Source: Streptomyces sp. YPW6 (lineage in GTDB: Bacteria > Actinomycetota > Actinomycetes > Streptomycetales > Streptomycetaceae). Taken from it: DNA of 64,000 nucleotides. A program made the translations under genes and the position numbers. The notes under the pieces are model-generated. The model was not told where the DNA came from. It saw only the letters and a list, made by a program, of their open reading frames with translations, and did not search any database. Below, piece after piece: positions 27,382-36,553 of the stretch. The DNA lies in NCBI RefSeq assembly GCF_018866325.1, contig NZ_CP076457.1, positions 992,001-1,056,000 on the forward strand, written 5' to 3'. The first letter of the stretch is position 1, and every line of letters starts with the position of its first letter.

Positions 27382-27795
27382 TCAGCGTAGGCGGCTTCCC
27401 CTCCCGTCGTCGGTGTCGAGGAGTCCCGCGTCGTGGACCAACAGTGCTATCTGGACACGGTTGTTGAGCCCGAGTTTGGCGAGAATCCGGGAGACGTGGG
27501 TCTTGACGGTGGCGACGCTGAGGTAGAGGGAGGCTGCGATCTCCGCGGTGGAGCCGCCTCCCCCGACGGCGACGGCGACCTCCTGCTCCCGTTCGGCGAG
27601 TTGGCCGAAACGCCTGCGTGCGCGGAGGGTTCGGTCGGCCCGACTGTCGGGCCCGCCACCGGCGGCGCGGGCCATCAACTGGCGGGTGACGGCGGGTGAG
27701 AGGACCGGGTCCCCGGCGGCGACCCGGCGGACGGCGTCGACGATCCGGGCCGGCGGGGTGCAGGCCGGGGGTATCGGGGGCGCCGGAGTGCTCAT
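27382..27795 (-). CDS. LuxR-type response regulator output domain lacking its receiver (truncated)
   Basis: 137 residues. Only the linker (TPPARIVDAVRRVAAGDPVLSP) and the LuxR HTH (LAEREQEVAVAVGGGGSTAEIAASLYLSVATVKTHVSRILAKLG) of a NarL-type regulator are present. The ~105-residue receiver with its phospho-Asp is absent. ATG 27795 overlaps the stop of the upstream repeat ORF (ATGA). An alternative ATG is at 27804. It lies downstream of a histidine kinase, so it is the decayed or rearranged partner of that kinase. Either a pseudogene or a kinase-independent DNA-binding protein. Confidence 0.75.
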   Translation of the reverse strand: MSTPAPPIPPACTPPARIVDAVRRVAAGDPVLSPAVTRQLMARAAGGGPDSRADRTLRARRRFGQLAEREQEVAVAVGGGGSTAEIAASLYLSVATVKTHVSRILAKLGLNNRVQIALLVHDAGLLDTDDGRGSRLR

Positions 27796-28196
27796 GACGG
27801 CCACCGTAGCCAGCCGGTGCGCGGTGCCGGAACGGCGGGCGTCGCGTGCTCCGGTACCGCAGACGTCACGCGCTCCCGTGCGGCCGGCGTCACGGGCTCC
27901 CGTACCGCAGACGTCACGCGCTCCCGTGCGGCCGGCGTCACGGGCTCCCGTACCGCAGACGTCACGCGCTCCCGTGCGGCCGGCGTCACGGGCTCCCGTA
28001 CCGCAGACGTCACCCCCACCCGCACGACGGGCATCACCCGCACCCGCGCCGCAGGCACCGCCTGCTTCCCCGACGCAGACGTCACCCGCTCCCGCACGAC
28101 AGGCATCACCCGCACCCGCACCGCCCGCTTCCCCACCGCAGGCATCGCCCGCTCCCGCACGACGGGCGTCACGCGCTCCCGCACCCCGGCGCTCAC
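27792..28196 (-). CDS. Octapeptide-repeat ORF between histidine kinase and truncated regulator
   Basis: 134 codons. GTG 28196 overlaps the kinase stop (GTGA) and the stop at 27792 overlaps the next ATG (ATGA), an arrangement that would couple all three ORFs. The product is almost entirely 8-residue repeats of the type RERVTSAV/REPVTPAA. Whether it is translated is unknown. It occupies the place of the missing receiver domain. It could equally be a non-functional expansion whose open frame results from the codon-multiple repeat length. Confidence 0.35.
   Translation of the reverse strand: MSAGVRERVTPVVRERAMPAVGKRAVRVRVMPVVRERVTSASGKQAVPAARVRVMPVVRVGVTSAVREPVTPAARERVTSAVREPVTPAARERVTSAVREPVTPAARERVTSAVPEHATPAVPAPRTGWLRWPS
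27841..28191. repeat. 24-bp tandem repeat array (14 units plus a 15-bp partial)
   Basis: Fourteen 24-bp units plus one 15-bp partial unit (28129-28143) fill 351 bp. Units 2-7 are three identical 48-bp dimers (27865-28008). Units toward the kinase are more diverged. All unit lengths are multiples of three, so the array keeps frame on both strands. It starts within 2 bp of the kinase stop and ends 45 bp before the truncated regulator. Confidence 0.9.
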
Positions 28197-29413
28197 GCTG
28201 CGGGCCACGGCAGTCGGGCCCGGACCGCGAAGCCGCCGTCCTCCGTCGGGCCGTGCTCCAGCTGTCCCCCGGCGAGCGTGGCGCGTTCGGTGAGGCCGAT
28301 GAGCCCCTGGCCGGAGCCGGGGACCCGTTCGAAGGGTTCGGTGGGGGCCGGGTTCACCACCTCGACGGTGAGACCGGCGCCGGGGCCGCCGGTCACGGTG
28401 AGCAGGACCTCGGTGCCGGGCGCGTGCTTCCGGGCGTTGGTGAGAGCCTCCTGGGCGATGCGGTAGACCGTGCGACCGGTCGCGGCCGGGGCGTCCTCGG
28501 GTTCGGCGACCCGGTTGTCGACGGCGACCTTCATGCCCGCGCTCCGGGATTCGGCGACCAGGGCGTCCAGCGTGGTGAGGGTGGGCTGCGGCCGGTGGGT
28601 CTCGTCGGTGTCGCCGGGGCCGCGCAGGACGCCGATGATCTCGCGGAGGTCCTGGAGTGCCTCGTGGGCGCTGTCCCGGATGACGCCGGCTGCCCGGCCG
28701 ACCTCGGCGGCGGGGGCGTCGGGCCGGAACTCCAGGGCCCCGGCGTGCACGCTGAGCAGGGTCAGCCGGTGGGCCAGGACGTCGTGCATCTCGCGGGCGA
28801 TGGCCTCCCGCGCCAGGCGCTGGGCCTGTTCGGCGCGCAGTTCCGCCTCCGCCTCGGCGCGGCGGGCCCGTTCGCGGAGGCTGACGACGAGCTGGCGCCG
28901 GGACCGTACGGCCATGCCCCAGCTGATCACCAGGAGGATCAGCAGGGTGCCGAAGACGAGCGAGGCGAGGAACGACGTCGTCGGGTCGGGGCGCAGGAAC
29001 GGCTGCACGGGTACCAGGACCAGCGCGAGCGCACCGACGATCGCGACCGGCTTGAACGGGCGGTGCACGGCCAGGCTGAAGAGGGCGACCAGCAGAGCCC
29101 CGGCGGCCACGGGTTCGACGGCGGACACGAGGGTCAGGGCGACGGCGAGTCCGATGGGCCAGCGGCGCCGGAGCCAGAGGGCGCAGCACGCCAGCGCGCC
29201 GACGACCGAGTCCGCGAAGACGACGATGTCGGCCGTGGAGTCGTCGGCCTCGATCGTGCCGATGGCCAGCATGCCGATGCCCGCGGCGATGAGGAAGGCC
29301 GTGAGGTCGACGGCCCAGTCCCGCACGGTCCGCCGCGTCCGGATCCGGTCGTCCGGCAGCTCGGGGCCGGCCATCGCCGACGGGAGGAGCCAGCGGTACT
29401 CGGTGCGCGTCAT
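28193..29413 (-). CDS. NarL-type sensor histidine kinase
   Basis: 406 residues. Four to five membrane helices (about 35-180) precede a coiled linker rich in Arg, Ala and Glu. The HisKA_3 H-box is REAIAREMHDVLAH and is followed by an ATPase domain (NARKHAPGTEV, GSGQGLIGLTER). Typical of the DesK/NarX-like kinases paired with LuxR regulators. Its expected regulator downstream lacks a receiver, so the phosphotransfer partner is missing locally. Confidence 0.9.
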   Translation of the reverse strand: MTRTEYRWLLPSAMAGPELPDDRIRTRRTVRDWAVDLTAFLIAAGIGMLAIGTIEADDSTADIVVFADSVVGALACCALWLRRRWPIGLAVALTLVSAVEPVAAGALLVALFSLAVHRPFKPVAIVGALALVLVPVQPFLRPDPTTSFLASLVFGTLLILLVISWGMAVRSRRQLVVSLRERARRAEAEAELRAEQAQRLAREAIAREMHDVLAHRLTLLSVHAGALEFRPDAPAAEVGRAAGVIRDSAHEALQDLREIIGVLRGPGDTDETHRPQPTLTTLDALVAESRSAGMKVAVDNRVAEPEDAPAATGRTVYRIAQEALTNARKHAPGTEVLLTVTGGPGAGLTVEVVNPAPTEPFERVPGSGQGLIGLTERATLAGGQLEHGPTEDGGFAVRARLPWPAA

Positions 29414-29558
29414 GTCGACAAAGTTACGCAGCCGGACGGCCTGGCAGGGTTCCGATCGGCGTGGAAGCTACCGAAGTCGCACCTCGCGCTCCTTTCGGCG
29501 CGGGGAACCAGACCGATGGCCGACGCGGCGAGCCCGGGCTAGGCCGAAGGCTCGGCCC

Positions 29559-29762
29559 ATGAAGAACATCGTCGAGACCATCGGGTTCCTCGTCTTCGTC
29601 CAGGGCGTGGGCGGACTGCTGTACGAATGGACGGGCTGGTTCCGGTTCTGGGCGCTGGTGCGCCACATCGACTTCCTCGGCGACCGGCTGCTGTTCGTCA
29701 GCATCGTGCTGATCGTGGCGGGGGCCGCCGTGATGATCGCGGCGGATTCGATCAGGACCTGA
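29559..29762 (+). CDS. Small conserved membrane protein
   Basis: 67 residues from ATG 29559 (MKNIVETIGFLVFVQGVGGL), with two hydrophobic helices separated by a polar loop containing WFRFWALVRHIDFLGDR. No family function known to me. Its 3' end overlaps the 3' end of the convergent DMT transporter gene by 11 bp. Confidence 0.65.
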   Translation: MKNIVETIGFLVFVQGVGGLLYEWTGWFRFWALVRHIDFLGDRLLFVSIVLIVAGAAVMIAADSIRT

Positions 29763-30693
29763 TCCGCCGGACACCCCCGAGGGCGGCACGCCGCCCCCAC
29801 GCGGTGCCCGCCAGCACGAGCACGGCCCCGGCCGCGCCCGGGGCGCCGAGCTGTTCCCCGCCGAGGCTGATCCCGACGGCGGCGGCCCACAGCGGCTCCG
29901 TTCCGAGCAGCAGGCCGACCCGGGACGGCGAGGTGCGCCGTACGGACCACATCTGCACGAAGAACGCGAACAGCGTGCAGAACACCGAGAGGAAGACCAG
30001 GCCCGCCCACTCCCGGGCGCCGAAGCCCGCGGCCGTGCTCCACGGTGAGGCGCCGGTGCCGGGGAGGGCGGCGAGGACGGCGAAGACCGCGACCGCGCTG
30101 CCGAGCTGGACGGTGGTCAGCGAGAGCGAGTCGGCGTCCCGCACCGCCTTGATCCGGGCCATGGCCAGGACGTGGACCGTACGGGCGAGGGCGGCGAGGA
30201 GCATCAGGAGATCGCCGCCCGAGGGGCTGGTGAACCCGGCGCCCTGGGTCAGCAGGACCACTCCGGCGACGGAGAGCCCGGCCGCGGCCACGAATCCGGC
30301 CGACGGGCGGACGCGGGTCACGGCGGCCTCGGCCAGCGGCGTGAAGATCATGGTCAGGCTGATGATCAGCCCGGCGTTGGTCGCCGAGGTGTGCACCACC
30401 CCGTACGTCTCCAGCAGGAAGATCCCGCTCAGCACCAGCCCGAGCACTCCGGCGCCCCGCCACTGCGCGGCGGTCAGCGCCCGCAGCTTGCGCCATCCGG
30501 CCGTCACGAGCACGGGCAGCACGATCGCGAAGCGCAGGACGAGGACGGCGACGACGGTATGGGACGTGGTGACGCCCTTGGCGGCGAGATAGCTCGCGCC
30601 CCAGACGGCGGCGACCGCCAGCACGGGCAGGTCGGTGACCCAGGCGGGGCGCGGGGAGACACTCCCCGCGGCGGGCACGGCGGCAGCGGACAC
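29752..30693 (-). CDS. EamA/DMT-family transporter
   Basis: 313 residues with ten predicted hydrophobic helices in two EamA repeats (VAAVWGASYLAAKG in the first, LLLGTEPLWAAAVGISLGGE in the second). Drug/metabolite-transporter superfamily, most likely an exporter of amino acids or metabolites; substrate unknown. Divergent from a TetR gene across 185 bp, which makes TetR control plausible. Confidence 0.88.
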   Translation of the reverse strand: MSAAAVPAAGSVSPRPAWVTDLPVLAVAAVWGASYLAAKGVTTSHTVVAVLVLRFAIVLPVLVTAGWRKLRALTAAQWRGAGVLGLVLSGIFLLETYGVVHTSATNAGLIISLTMIFTPLAEAAVTRVRPSAGFVAAAGLSVAGVVLLTQGAGFTSPSGGDLLMLLAALARTVHVLAMARIKAVRDADSLSLTTVQLGSAVAVFAVLAALPGTGASPWSTAAGFGAREWAGLVFLSVFCTLFAFFVQMWSVRRTSPSRVGLLLGTEPLWAAAVGISLGGEQLGAPGAAGAVLVLAGTAWGRRAALGGVRRIRS

Positions 30694-30878
30694 CTGGTTC
30701 TCCCGGATTCTCCACGGAACGTGATGTGGAGACCTCGCCGGCTCGCACGCGGAGTGATCACGCTACCCGCCGGGTTCCCGGAAAGGGAACACCTGTCTCA
30801 GCGGTCGGATCGCTCCCGGGCGGCTCCCGCCGCTCCCTAGACTGACGCATCGGTAACGCTGAGGCACGGAGTGGTCAC

Positions 30879-31520
30879 ATGGTGTCGGTAAGGGCGGACG
30901 GGCGGGTCGAGCGGGGGAACCAGACGCGACAGCTGGTCCTGGGGCGGGCGGTGCAGATCGCGTCGGTCGAAGGTCTTGAGGGCCTGTCGCTGGGGCGGCT
31001 GGCCACCGAGCTGGGGCTGAGCAAGAGCGGGGTCTTCGCGCTGTTCGGCTCCAAGGAGGGGCTCCAGCTGGCCACCGTGCGGGGAGCGGTGGCCGTCTAC
31101 GTCGACCATGTGCTGCGCCCGGCCCGGTCGGTGCCACCGGGGCTCGGGCGGGTGTGGCGGATGTGCGAGGCGTGGATCGCGTACTCCCGCGAGCGGGTGT
31201 TCCGGGGCGGCTGCTTCTTCTACGCCACCACCGCCGAGTTCGACGCCCGCAGCGGCCGGGTGCACGACGCCCTGGCGTCCGCGCAGACGGGCTGGGTGAC
31301 CTTCGTGGAGGAGACGATCGAGGAGGCCAGGGCCGCCGGGGAGCTGGCCGGGGACACCGACGTGTGCCAGCTGGCGTTCGAGGTGATCGCCCTGCTGGAG
31401 CTGGCCAACGCCGAGTCGGTGCTGCAGAACAACACCCTCGGCTACGACAAGGCGGCCCGCGCCATCCTGGCCCGCCTGCGGGCGGCGGCGACGGACCCCG
31501 ACCTGCTGCCGTTACGGTGA
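30879..31520 (+). CDS. TetR-family transcriptional regulator
   Basis: 213 residues. The N-terminal HTH (LGRLATELGLSKSGVFALFGSKEGL, about 38-62) is canonical TetR. The all-helical C-terminal ligand domain contains RERVFRGGCFFYATTAEFDAR. Divergent from the DMT transporter and upstream of an SDR/AKR pair, so either could be the target. Ribosome-binding site CGGAG precedes ATG 30879. Confidence 0.88.
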   Translation: MVSVRADGRVERGNQTRQLVLGRAVQIASVEGLEGLSLGRLATELGLSKSGVFALFGSKEGLQLATVRGAVAVYVDHVLRPARSVPPGLGRVWRMCEAWIAYSRERVFRGGCFFYATTAEFDARSGRVHDALASAQTGWVTFVEETIEEARAAGELAGDTDVCQLAFEVIALLELANAESVLQNNTLGYDKAARAILARLRAAATDPDLLPLR

Positions 31521-31631
31521 GCGGCCCCGGGCCGCCGTAGGTGTCCGATACCCGCCGGTGCGCGGGCCCCGGCGCGCGTTTGCTGGGGGGTGCCGTCGGA
31601 GCGACGGCACCCCCGTCAGCGAGGAACAGCC

Positions 31632-32447
31632 ATGTCCAGCAACGCTTCCGGCACACCCACCGGAACCCGGTCCGCAACCGCTCCCGCCGCCGTTCCTGCC
31701 GCCGTTCCCACCGGTCGTGCGCCCCGGGCCGCCCTGGTCACCGGGGGCAGCCGGGGTATCGGCGCCGCGATCGCACTGCGGCTCGCCCGGGACGGCGCGG
31801 ACGTCGCCGTCACCTACGTACAGGACGAGCAGGCGGCCCGCGCGGTCGCCGCGCGGATCGAGGGCTACGGCCGCCGGGGCGTCGCCCTGCGCTGCGACGC
31901 GGCGGACGCCGACGCGGCCGCCGACGCCGTGCACCGGGCGGCGGACGCGTTCGGCCGGCTGGACATCCTGGTCAACAACGCGGGCATCGGCATCCTCGGC
32001 CCGATCGCCGCGCTCGCCGGTCCTGACGTGGACCGGACGCTGACGGTGAACGTACGAGCGGTCTTCCTCGCCTGCCGGGCGGCGGCGGAGCGGCTGGCCG
32101 ACGGTGGCCGCGTCATCTCCGTGGGTTCCGCTCTGAGCAGGTACACGGGCGGGCCCGGCTCCACCCTCTACGGGCTCAGCAAATCCGCGCTGACCGGGCT
32201 GACGAAGCCGCTCGCCCGGGAGCTGGGGCCGCGGGGCATCACCGTGAACGTGATCCAGCCGGGGGCCGTGGACACCGATCTCAACCCGGCCGACGGGCCG
32301 TTGGCGGAGGGGCAGCGCGCGGCGAACGCACTGGGCCGCTTCGGCACGACCGAGGAGATCGCCTCGCTCGTCGCCTACCTCGTGAGCGCCGAGGCGGGCT
32401 TCATCACGGGCACCGAGCTCGTCGTGGACGGCGGCCACGCGGCCTGA
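31632..32447 (+). CDS. SDR-family oxidoreductase
   Basis: 271 residues. After a ~30-residue Ala/Pro/Thr-rich extension comes the Rossmann motif TGGSRGIG, then NNAG, Ser in ISVGSALS, YGLSK (YxxxK) and the end GTELVVDGGHAA. Resembles 3-oxoacyl-ACP-reductase/glucose-dehydrogenase-type SDRs. ATG 31632 follows GAGGAAC. It lies 111 bp downstream of the TetR gene. Confidence 0.87.
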   Translation: MSSNASGTPTGTRSATAPAAVPAAVPTGRAPRAALVTGGSRGIGAAIALRLARDGADVAVTYVQDEQAARAVAARIEGYGRRGVALRCDAADADAAADAVHRAADAFGRLDILVNNAGIGILGPIAALAGPDVDRTLTVNVRAVFLACRAAAERLADGGRVISVGSALSRYTGGPGSTLYGLSKSALTGLTKPLARELGPRGITVNVIQPGAVDTDLNPADGPLAEGQRAANALGRFGTTEEIASLVAYLVSAEAGFITGTELVVDGGHAA

Positions 32448-32618
32448 GCCCCGCCGCGACCGGGGCGCGCCCCTCCGGGGACCCGCCCGGCTCTTCCCCG
32501 CTCCGCCGCCCGGACGTACGCCGGGGCGCGCTCCCTGGCGTACGCCCGGCTGCCGCGTACCGGCGGCGCACCTACGCTGGCCGGGACGGGGCAGCGACGG
32601 GAAGGACAGGACCAGCAC

Positions 32619-33449
32619 ATGTCCGGTACACCGCTTCACACGCTCAACGACGGCACACCGCTCCCCGCGGTCGGGCTCGGCACCTACCCGCTGGACGACG
32701 CGGCGGCCGAGGAGGCCGTCGCCGGGGCGCTGGAGCTGGGCTACCGGCTGGTCGACACGGCCCTCGCCTACGGCAACGAGACCGGCACCGGCCGGGGCAT
32801 CGCCCGCAGCGGCGTCCCCCGGGAGGAGGTCGTCGTCACCACGAAGGTGCCCGGCCGCCATCACGGGTACGAGGAGACACTAGCCTCGTTCGAGGAGTCA
32901 CGGGCCCGCCTGGGCGTCGACTACGTGGATCTGTACCTGATCCACTGGCCGCTCCCCCGCGTCGACAGGTACGTGGAGACCTGGAAGGCGATGATCCGGC
33001 TCCGGGAGGACGGCCTCGTCCGCTCCATCGGCGTCTCCAACTTCACCGCCGCGCATCTGGACCGGCTGGAGCGGGAGACGGGGGTGCTGCCCTCGGTGAA
33101 CCAGATCGAGATGCATCCGCTCCTCCCGCAGGAGGAACTGCGGGCGGTGCACGCGGCGAAGGGCATCGTGACGGAGAGCTGGAGTCCGCTGGCCCGGGGC
33201 CGGGAGGTGCTGGAGGACCCCTCGACCGTGGCGATCGCGGAGGACCACGGAGTGACGCCCGGCCAGGTGGTACTGCGCTGGCACACCCAGCTGGGCACGG
33301 TGCCGATCCCGAAGTCGGCGGATCCCGGACGGCAGCGCGAGAACCTCGATCTGTTCGGGTTCGAGCTGACGGAGCAGGAGTTGACGACGATCGCGTCCGG
33401 GCGGCAGCGGCGGTTCGGCGGCGACCCGGAGTCCCACGAGGAGTTCTGA
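32619..33449 (+). CDS. Aldo/keto reductase
   Basis: 276 residues, a TIM-barrel NADPH reductase of the 2,5-diketo-gluconate-reductase type. The catalytic tetrad is visible: Asp and Tyr in DTALAYGNE, Lys in TTKVPG and His in LIHWPL. The C-terminal cofactor loop is IPKSADPGRQRENL. Substrate open. Same strand as the SDR, with a 171-bp gap. Confidence 0.9.
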   Translation: MSGTPLHTLNDGTPLPAVGLGTYPLDDAAAEEAVAGALELGYRLVDTALAYGNETGTGRGIARSGVPREEVVVTTKVPGRHHGYEETLASFEESRARLGVDYVDLYLIHWPLPRVDRYVETWKAMIRLREDGLVRSIGVSNFTAAHLDRLERETGVLPSVNQIEMHPLLPQEELRAVHAAKGIVTESWSPLARGREVLEDPSTVAIAEDHGVTPGQVVLRWHTQLGTVPIPKSADPGRQRENLDLFGFELTEQELTTIASGRQRRFGGDPESHEEF

Positions 33450-33544
33450 GCACCCGCGGGGCCGACTCTCCTCGCGCGACGGCCGGCCGGGCGTACCGCC
33501 ATCCCCCTGCGATCGCGGTGTGCCCGGCCGTTTCCGCCTCCGGG

Positions 33545-34666
33545 TCAGCCGCCGAGCTCCCGGTGACGGGCCGCGAGGGCGGCCGCGCCGTCGTCGGTGG
33601 GCGATCCGTACAGCCGGAGCCGGGAGATGCCGCCGTCCGGGAAGATGTCGATCCGTACGTGGGTGGCCCGGACTATCCCGTCGAGCACGAAGCGGTGGTT
33701 GGTGTCGGGCTGGAGACGGGTCCGGGGCAGGGCCTCGGTCCAGTCGCCCCCTTCGCCGTCCCGTACCGAGAGCGCGGCCCAGCCCGCCGCGTTGCCCTTG
33801 AGGTAGGCGGTGTCGATCTCCACGGCCCGGATGCCGGACCGCGTGGCGAGGCGGTAGCTGATCCAGTCGTTGCCCCGGTCGCGCCGGCGGCGGGTCTCCC
33901 AGCCGTCGTCCATCTTCCGGGAGCGGCCGGGCTGGATGGTGTTGGTGGCGGGGGAGTAGAAGCGGTCGGAGGCGTCCTCGACCCGGCCGCCGTTCTCCAG
34001 GGCCACGAGGTCGAACGTACCGAGGGCGGCGAGCCAGGCGGGGTCGGGGGCGACCTCTCCGTACACACGCAGCCGGGCGATCCCGCCGTCCGGGTGCTGG
34101 TTGACCCGCAGGTGGGTGAAGCGCTGCTCGGCGTCGACGGCGAACCCGTTGGCCGCGTGGCCGCCGACCGCCGTACGGGTGACGAGCGTCGTCCACTTCA
34201 CGTCGGGGTCCAGGAGGTCCTCGGGGGACGGGGAGCCGGGCAGGGCGACGGCCTCGACGGAGACCGCCTGGGGGTAGTTGCCGCGGAAGTGGGCGGTGTC
34301 CAGGACGATGCCCCGGATGACGCCGGGTGCGCCGAGCCGGACGAGGGCCCAGTCGTGGTCGTCGGCGGTGGGGTGGGGTTCGGCGGCACTGACGCCTCGG
34401 CGGCGGCGGGTCTCCCAGCCGTCCATGATCTTGCCCTTGTGGCCGAAGTGCTCCGGGTCGAAGACGGCGGGTTCGGGCTTGAGGAGGTTCTCCCGCTCGG
34501 CGAAGAACTCGTCGTTGGCCGCGATGACGCCCGCCCCGAGGCGGCGGTCGGCGAGGTCGACGAGGTGGGCGAAGGGGAAGTCGGCGGTGCGGTGGTCGGC
34601 GTACGGGTCGCCGCCCGCGTAGGGGCTGGCGTCGCCGGTGAAGCGGGGTATCGAGGCGTCCGTCAT
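33545..34666 (-). CDS. alc: Allantoicase
   Basis: 373 residues in two homologous beta-jelly-roll repeats. Each carries a KMDDGWETRRRR/KIMDGWETRRRR motif and a HPDGGIARLRVYGE/FPDGGISRLRLYGS motif, the hallmark of allantoicase. It hydrolyses allantoate to ureidoglycolate and urea in purine catabolism. It lies 192 bp downstream of allB on the same strand, the gap being filled with degenerate repeats; probable operon with allB under AllR-type control. Confidence 0.94.
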   Translation of the reverse strand: MTDASIPRFTGDASPYAGGDPYADHRTADFPFAHLVDLADRRLGAGVIAANDEFFAERENLLKPEPAVFDPEHFGHKGKIMDGWETRRRRGVSAAEPHPTADDHDWALVRLGAPGVIRGIVLDTAHFRGNYPQAVSVEAVALPGSPSPEDLLDPDVKWTTLVTRTAVGGHAANGFAVDAEQRFTHLRVNQHPDGGIARLRVYGEVAPDPAWLAALGTFDLVALENGGRVEDASDRFYSPATNTIQPGRSRKMDDGWETRRRRDRGNDWISYRLATRSGIRAVEIDTAYLKGNAAGWAALSVRDGEGGDWTEALPRTRLQPDTNHRFVLDGIVRATHVRIDIFPDGGISRLRLYGSPTDDGAAALAARHRELGG

Positions 34667-34727
34667 GGTCGGGGGGTCCTTTCGGGCACGGTCGGGGGGC
34701 GCGTTCGCGGAGGGCCGGTGGGGTGCG

Positions 34728-34897
34728 GTTCCCGGTCCCGTTCCGGGGGGCCGGTGGGGCCGGTGGGGCCGGTGGGGCCGGTTCAGCGTCCCTCTCCGAG
34801 GAGGCGGCCGGGTGGGCTCGGGTCAGCGGTTCCGTTCGCGGAGGGGCCGTGGGCCCGGGTCAGCGGTCCCGTTCGAGGAGGCGGCCGGTGGGCTCGG
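34728..34897. repeat. Degenerate tandem copies of the allB 3' end
   Basis: About 38-bp units resembling the last codons and stop of allB lie at 34861-34897 (in the gene), 34824-34860 and 34784-34823. Further upstream are a more diverged copy and a run of 10-bp GGGGCCGGTG units (about 34746-34781). Confidence 0.6.
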
Positions 34898-36203
34898 CGA
34901 GGACGCCGTCGGAGACGATGCGGGCGCCGCGCAGCCAGCTGGAGCGGACCACGCCGTGCAGGGTCTTCCCGGCGTAGGCGGTGACCTGGTTGCGGTGGAA
35001 GAGCTCGGCGGGGTCGACGGTGAAGGTCGCCTCGGGCGCGAGGACCGCGAAGTCGGCGTCACGGCCGGCCTCGATGGCGCCCTTGCGGGTCAGCCCGGCG
35101 AGTTCGGCGGGGGCGGTGGACATCCAGCGGACCACGTCGTCGAGGGAGTGGCCGCGCCTGCGGGCCTCGGTCCAGATGGCGGGCAGGCCGAGCTGGAGGG
35201 AGGAGATGCCGCCCCAGGCGGAGGCGAAGTCGGGGGTCTTGAGGTCCGTGGTGCACGGGGAGTGGTCGCTGACGATGCAGTCGATGGTGCCGTCGGCGAG
35301 CCCGGCCCACAGAGTGTCCTGGTTGGCGGCCTCGCGGATCGGCGGGCAGCACTTGAACTCGGTGGCCCCGTCCGGAACCTCCTCGGCGGTGAGGGTGAGG
35401 AAGTGCGGGCAGGACTCGACGGTGACGCGGACGCCCTCGCGCTTGGCGGCGGCGATCAGCGGCAGGGCGTCGCTGGAGGAGAGGTGCAGGACGTGGATGC
35501 GGGCGTTCAGCCGCCTGGCGTGGGCGATGAGCCCCTCGATCGCGGTGTTCTCGGCGTCGCGCGGGCGCGAGGCCAGGAAGTCGGCGTAGGCGGGGCCGGG
35601 ACGCTGCGGGGCGTCGGCCAGGTGGTGCGGGTCCTCGGCATGGACGATGAGCAGGCCGCCGAATCCCGCGATCTCGGCCATGGAACGGGCCAGCTGCTCC
35701 TGGTCCAGCTCCGGGAACTCCTCCACCCCGGAGGGCGAGAGGAAGCACTTGAAGCCGAAGACCCCGGCCTCGTACAACGGGCGCAGGTCCTTGACGTTGG
35801 ACGGGATCGCACCGCCCCAGAAGCCGGTGTCGACGTGCGCCTTGGGGGCGGCGACCTGCTGCTTGGTCCGCAGGTGGTCGACGGTGGTGGTCGGCGGGAG
35901 GGAGTTGAGCGGCATGTCCAGGAGCGTGGTGATGCCGCCGGCGGCGGCCGCGCGGGTGGCGGTCCAGAAGCCCTCCCACTCGGTGCGGCCGGGGTCGTTC
36001 ACGTGGACGTGGGTGTCGACCAGGCCCGGCAGCAGGACGTCGTCGCCGAAGTCCTCCAGACGGGCGCCCGCGGGCACGTCGGCGTCGTACGGCAGGACCG
36101 CGTCGATCGTCCCGCCCGCGACGGCGACCGCAGCCGGGCGGGTGCCCTCGGGGGTGACGACGCGCGTCGAGCGCAGTACCAGGTTCACGTCCACACCGGA
36201 CAC
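34860..36203 (-). CDS. allB: Allantoinase
   Basis: 447 residues, a cyclic-amidohydrolase TIM barrel. Metal ligands are in [18 protein letters not shown]. The carbamylated Lys lies in FGFKCF, His residues in VHAEDPHH and HVLHLSSS, and Asp in VSDHSPC. It opens S-allantoin to allantoate. GTG 36203 follows GAAGGAG at good spacing. It is divergent from the IclR regulator, with a TTGACG-N17-AAGACT promoter and the shared 16-bp box in its leader. Confidence 0.95.
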   Translation of the reverse strand: MSGVDVNLVLRSTRVVTPEGTRPAAVAVAGGTIDAVLPYDADVPAGARLEDFGDDVLLPGLVDTHVHVNDPGRTEWEGFWTATRAAAAGGITTLLDMPLNSLPPTTTVDHLRTKQQVAAPKAHVDTGFWGGAIPSNVKDLRPLYEAGVFGFKCFLSPSGVEEFPELDQEQLARSMAEIAGFGGLLIVHAEDPHHLADAPQRPGPAYADFLASRPRDAENTAIEGLIAHARRLNARIHVLHLSSSDALPLIAAAKREGVRVTVESCPHFLTLTAEEVPDGATEFKCCPPIREAANQDTLWAGLADGTIDCIVSDHSPCTTDLKTPDFASAWGGISSLQLGLPAIWTEARRRGHSLDDVVRWMSTAPAELAGLTRKGAIEAGRDADFAVLAPEATFTVDPAELFHRNQVTAYAGKTLHGVVRSSWLRGARIVSDGVLAEPTGRLLERDR

Positions 36204-36239
36204 CTGTGCTCCTTCACTCCAGGATGATCACAACAGGAA

Positions 36240-36256
36240 TTCAACGAACTGTTGAA
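36240..36256. promoter_or_regulatory. Purine-regulon box A1 upstream of allB
   Basis: TTCAACGAACTGTTGAA, a 6-bp inverted repeat with a 5-bp spacer. It sits just downstream of the predicted allB start site: -35 TTGACG at 36290-36295 and -10 AAGACT at 36267-36272 on the minus strand, 17-bp spacer. The pattern TCAAC-N6-TTGAA recurs at aceB and uraD. Confidence 0.65.
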
Positions 36257-36373
36257 GCTCCGATGGAGTCTTCACTCGACAAACGCCCTCGTCAAGACCC
36301 ACCTTCCGGCACGGGGACCCGAGGGGCCACCTCTTCCACTCCGACTAGAGGTTTCCACAAAGTAAAAGTCATA

Positions 36374-36388
36374 TTTCGAACTGCGGAA
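36374..36388. promoter_or_regulatory. Box B (TTTC-N7-GGAA) in allB-allR intergenic region
   Basis: TTTCGAACTGCGGAA, nearly palindromic, matches the layout TTCC-N7-GGAA found before aceB and hyi. It lies in the 350-bp divergent gap between allB and the IclR gene. Confidence 0.5.
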
Positions 36389-36553
36389 CGTAGCATGGGC
36401 CAGGAGAGGCGGCGCCGAGCCGTCCGAACCGACCGGCGGCACCCGGACAAAACAGGCCCTGACCGGCACGGACGCCGACCGGGCAGCTGTGGGCCGCACC
36501 GGAACCGCCCGGTAGGCTGCTGCCTTGCCTTCCGCTTCGAAAGGACCGTTGAC

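Noticed and set aside
27841..28191. Possible CRISPR array
   Set aside because: Units are directly contiguous with no unique spacers and no cas genes; it is a simple tandem repeat.
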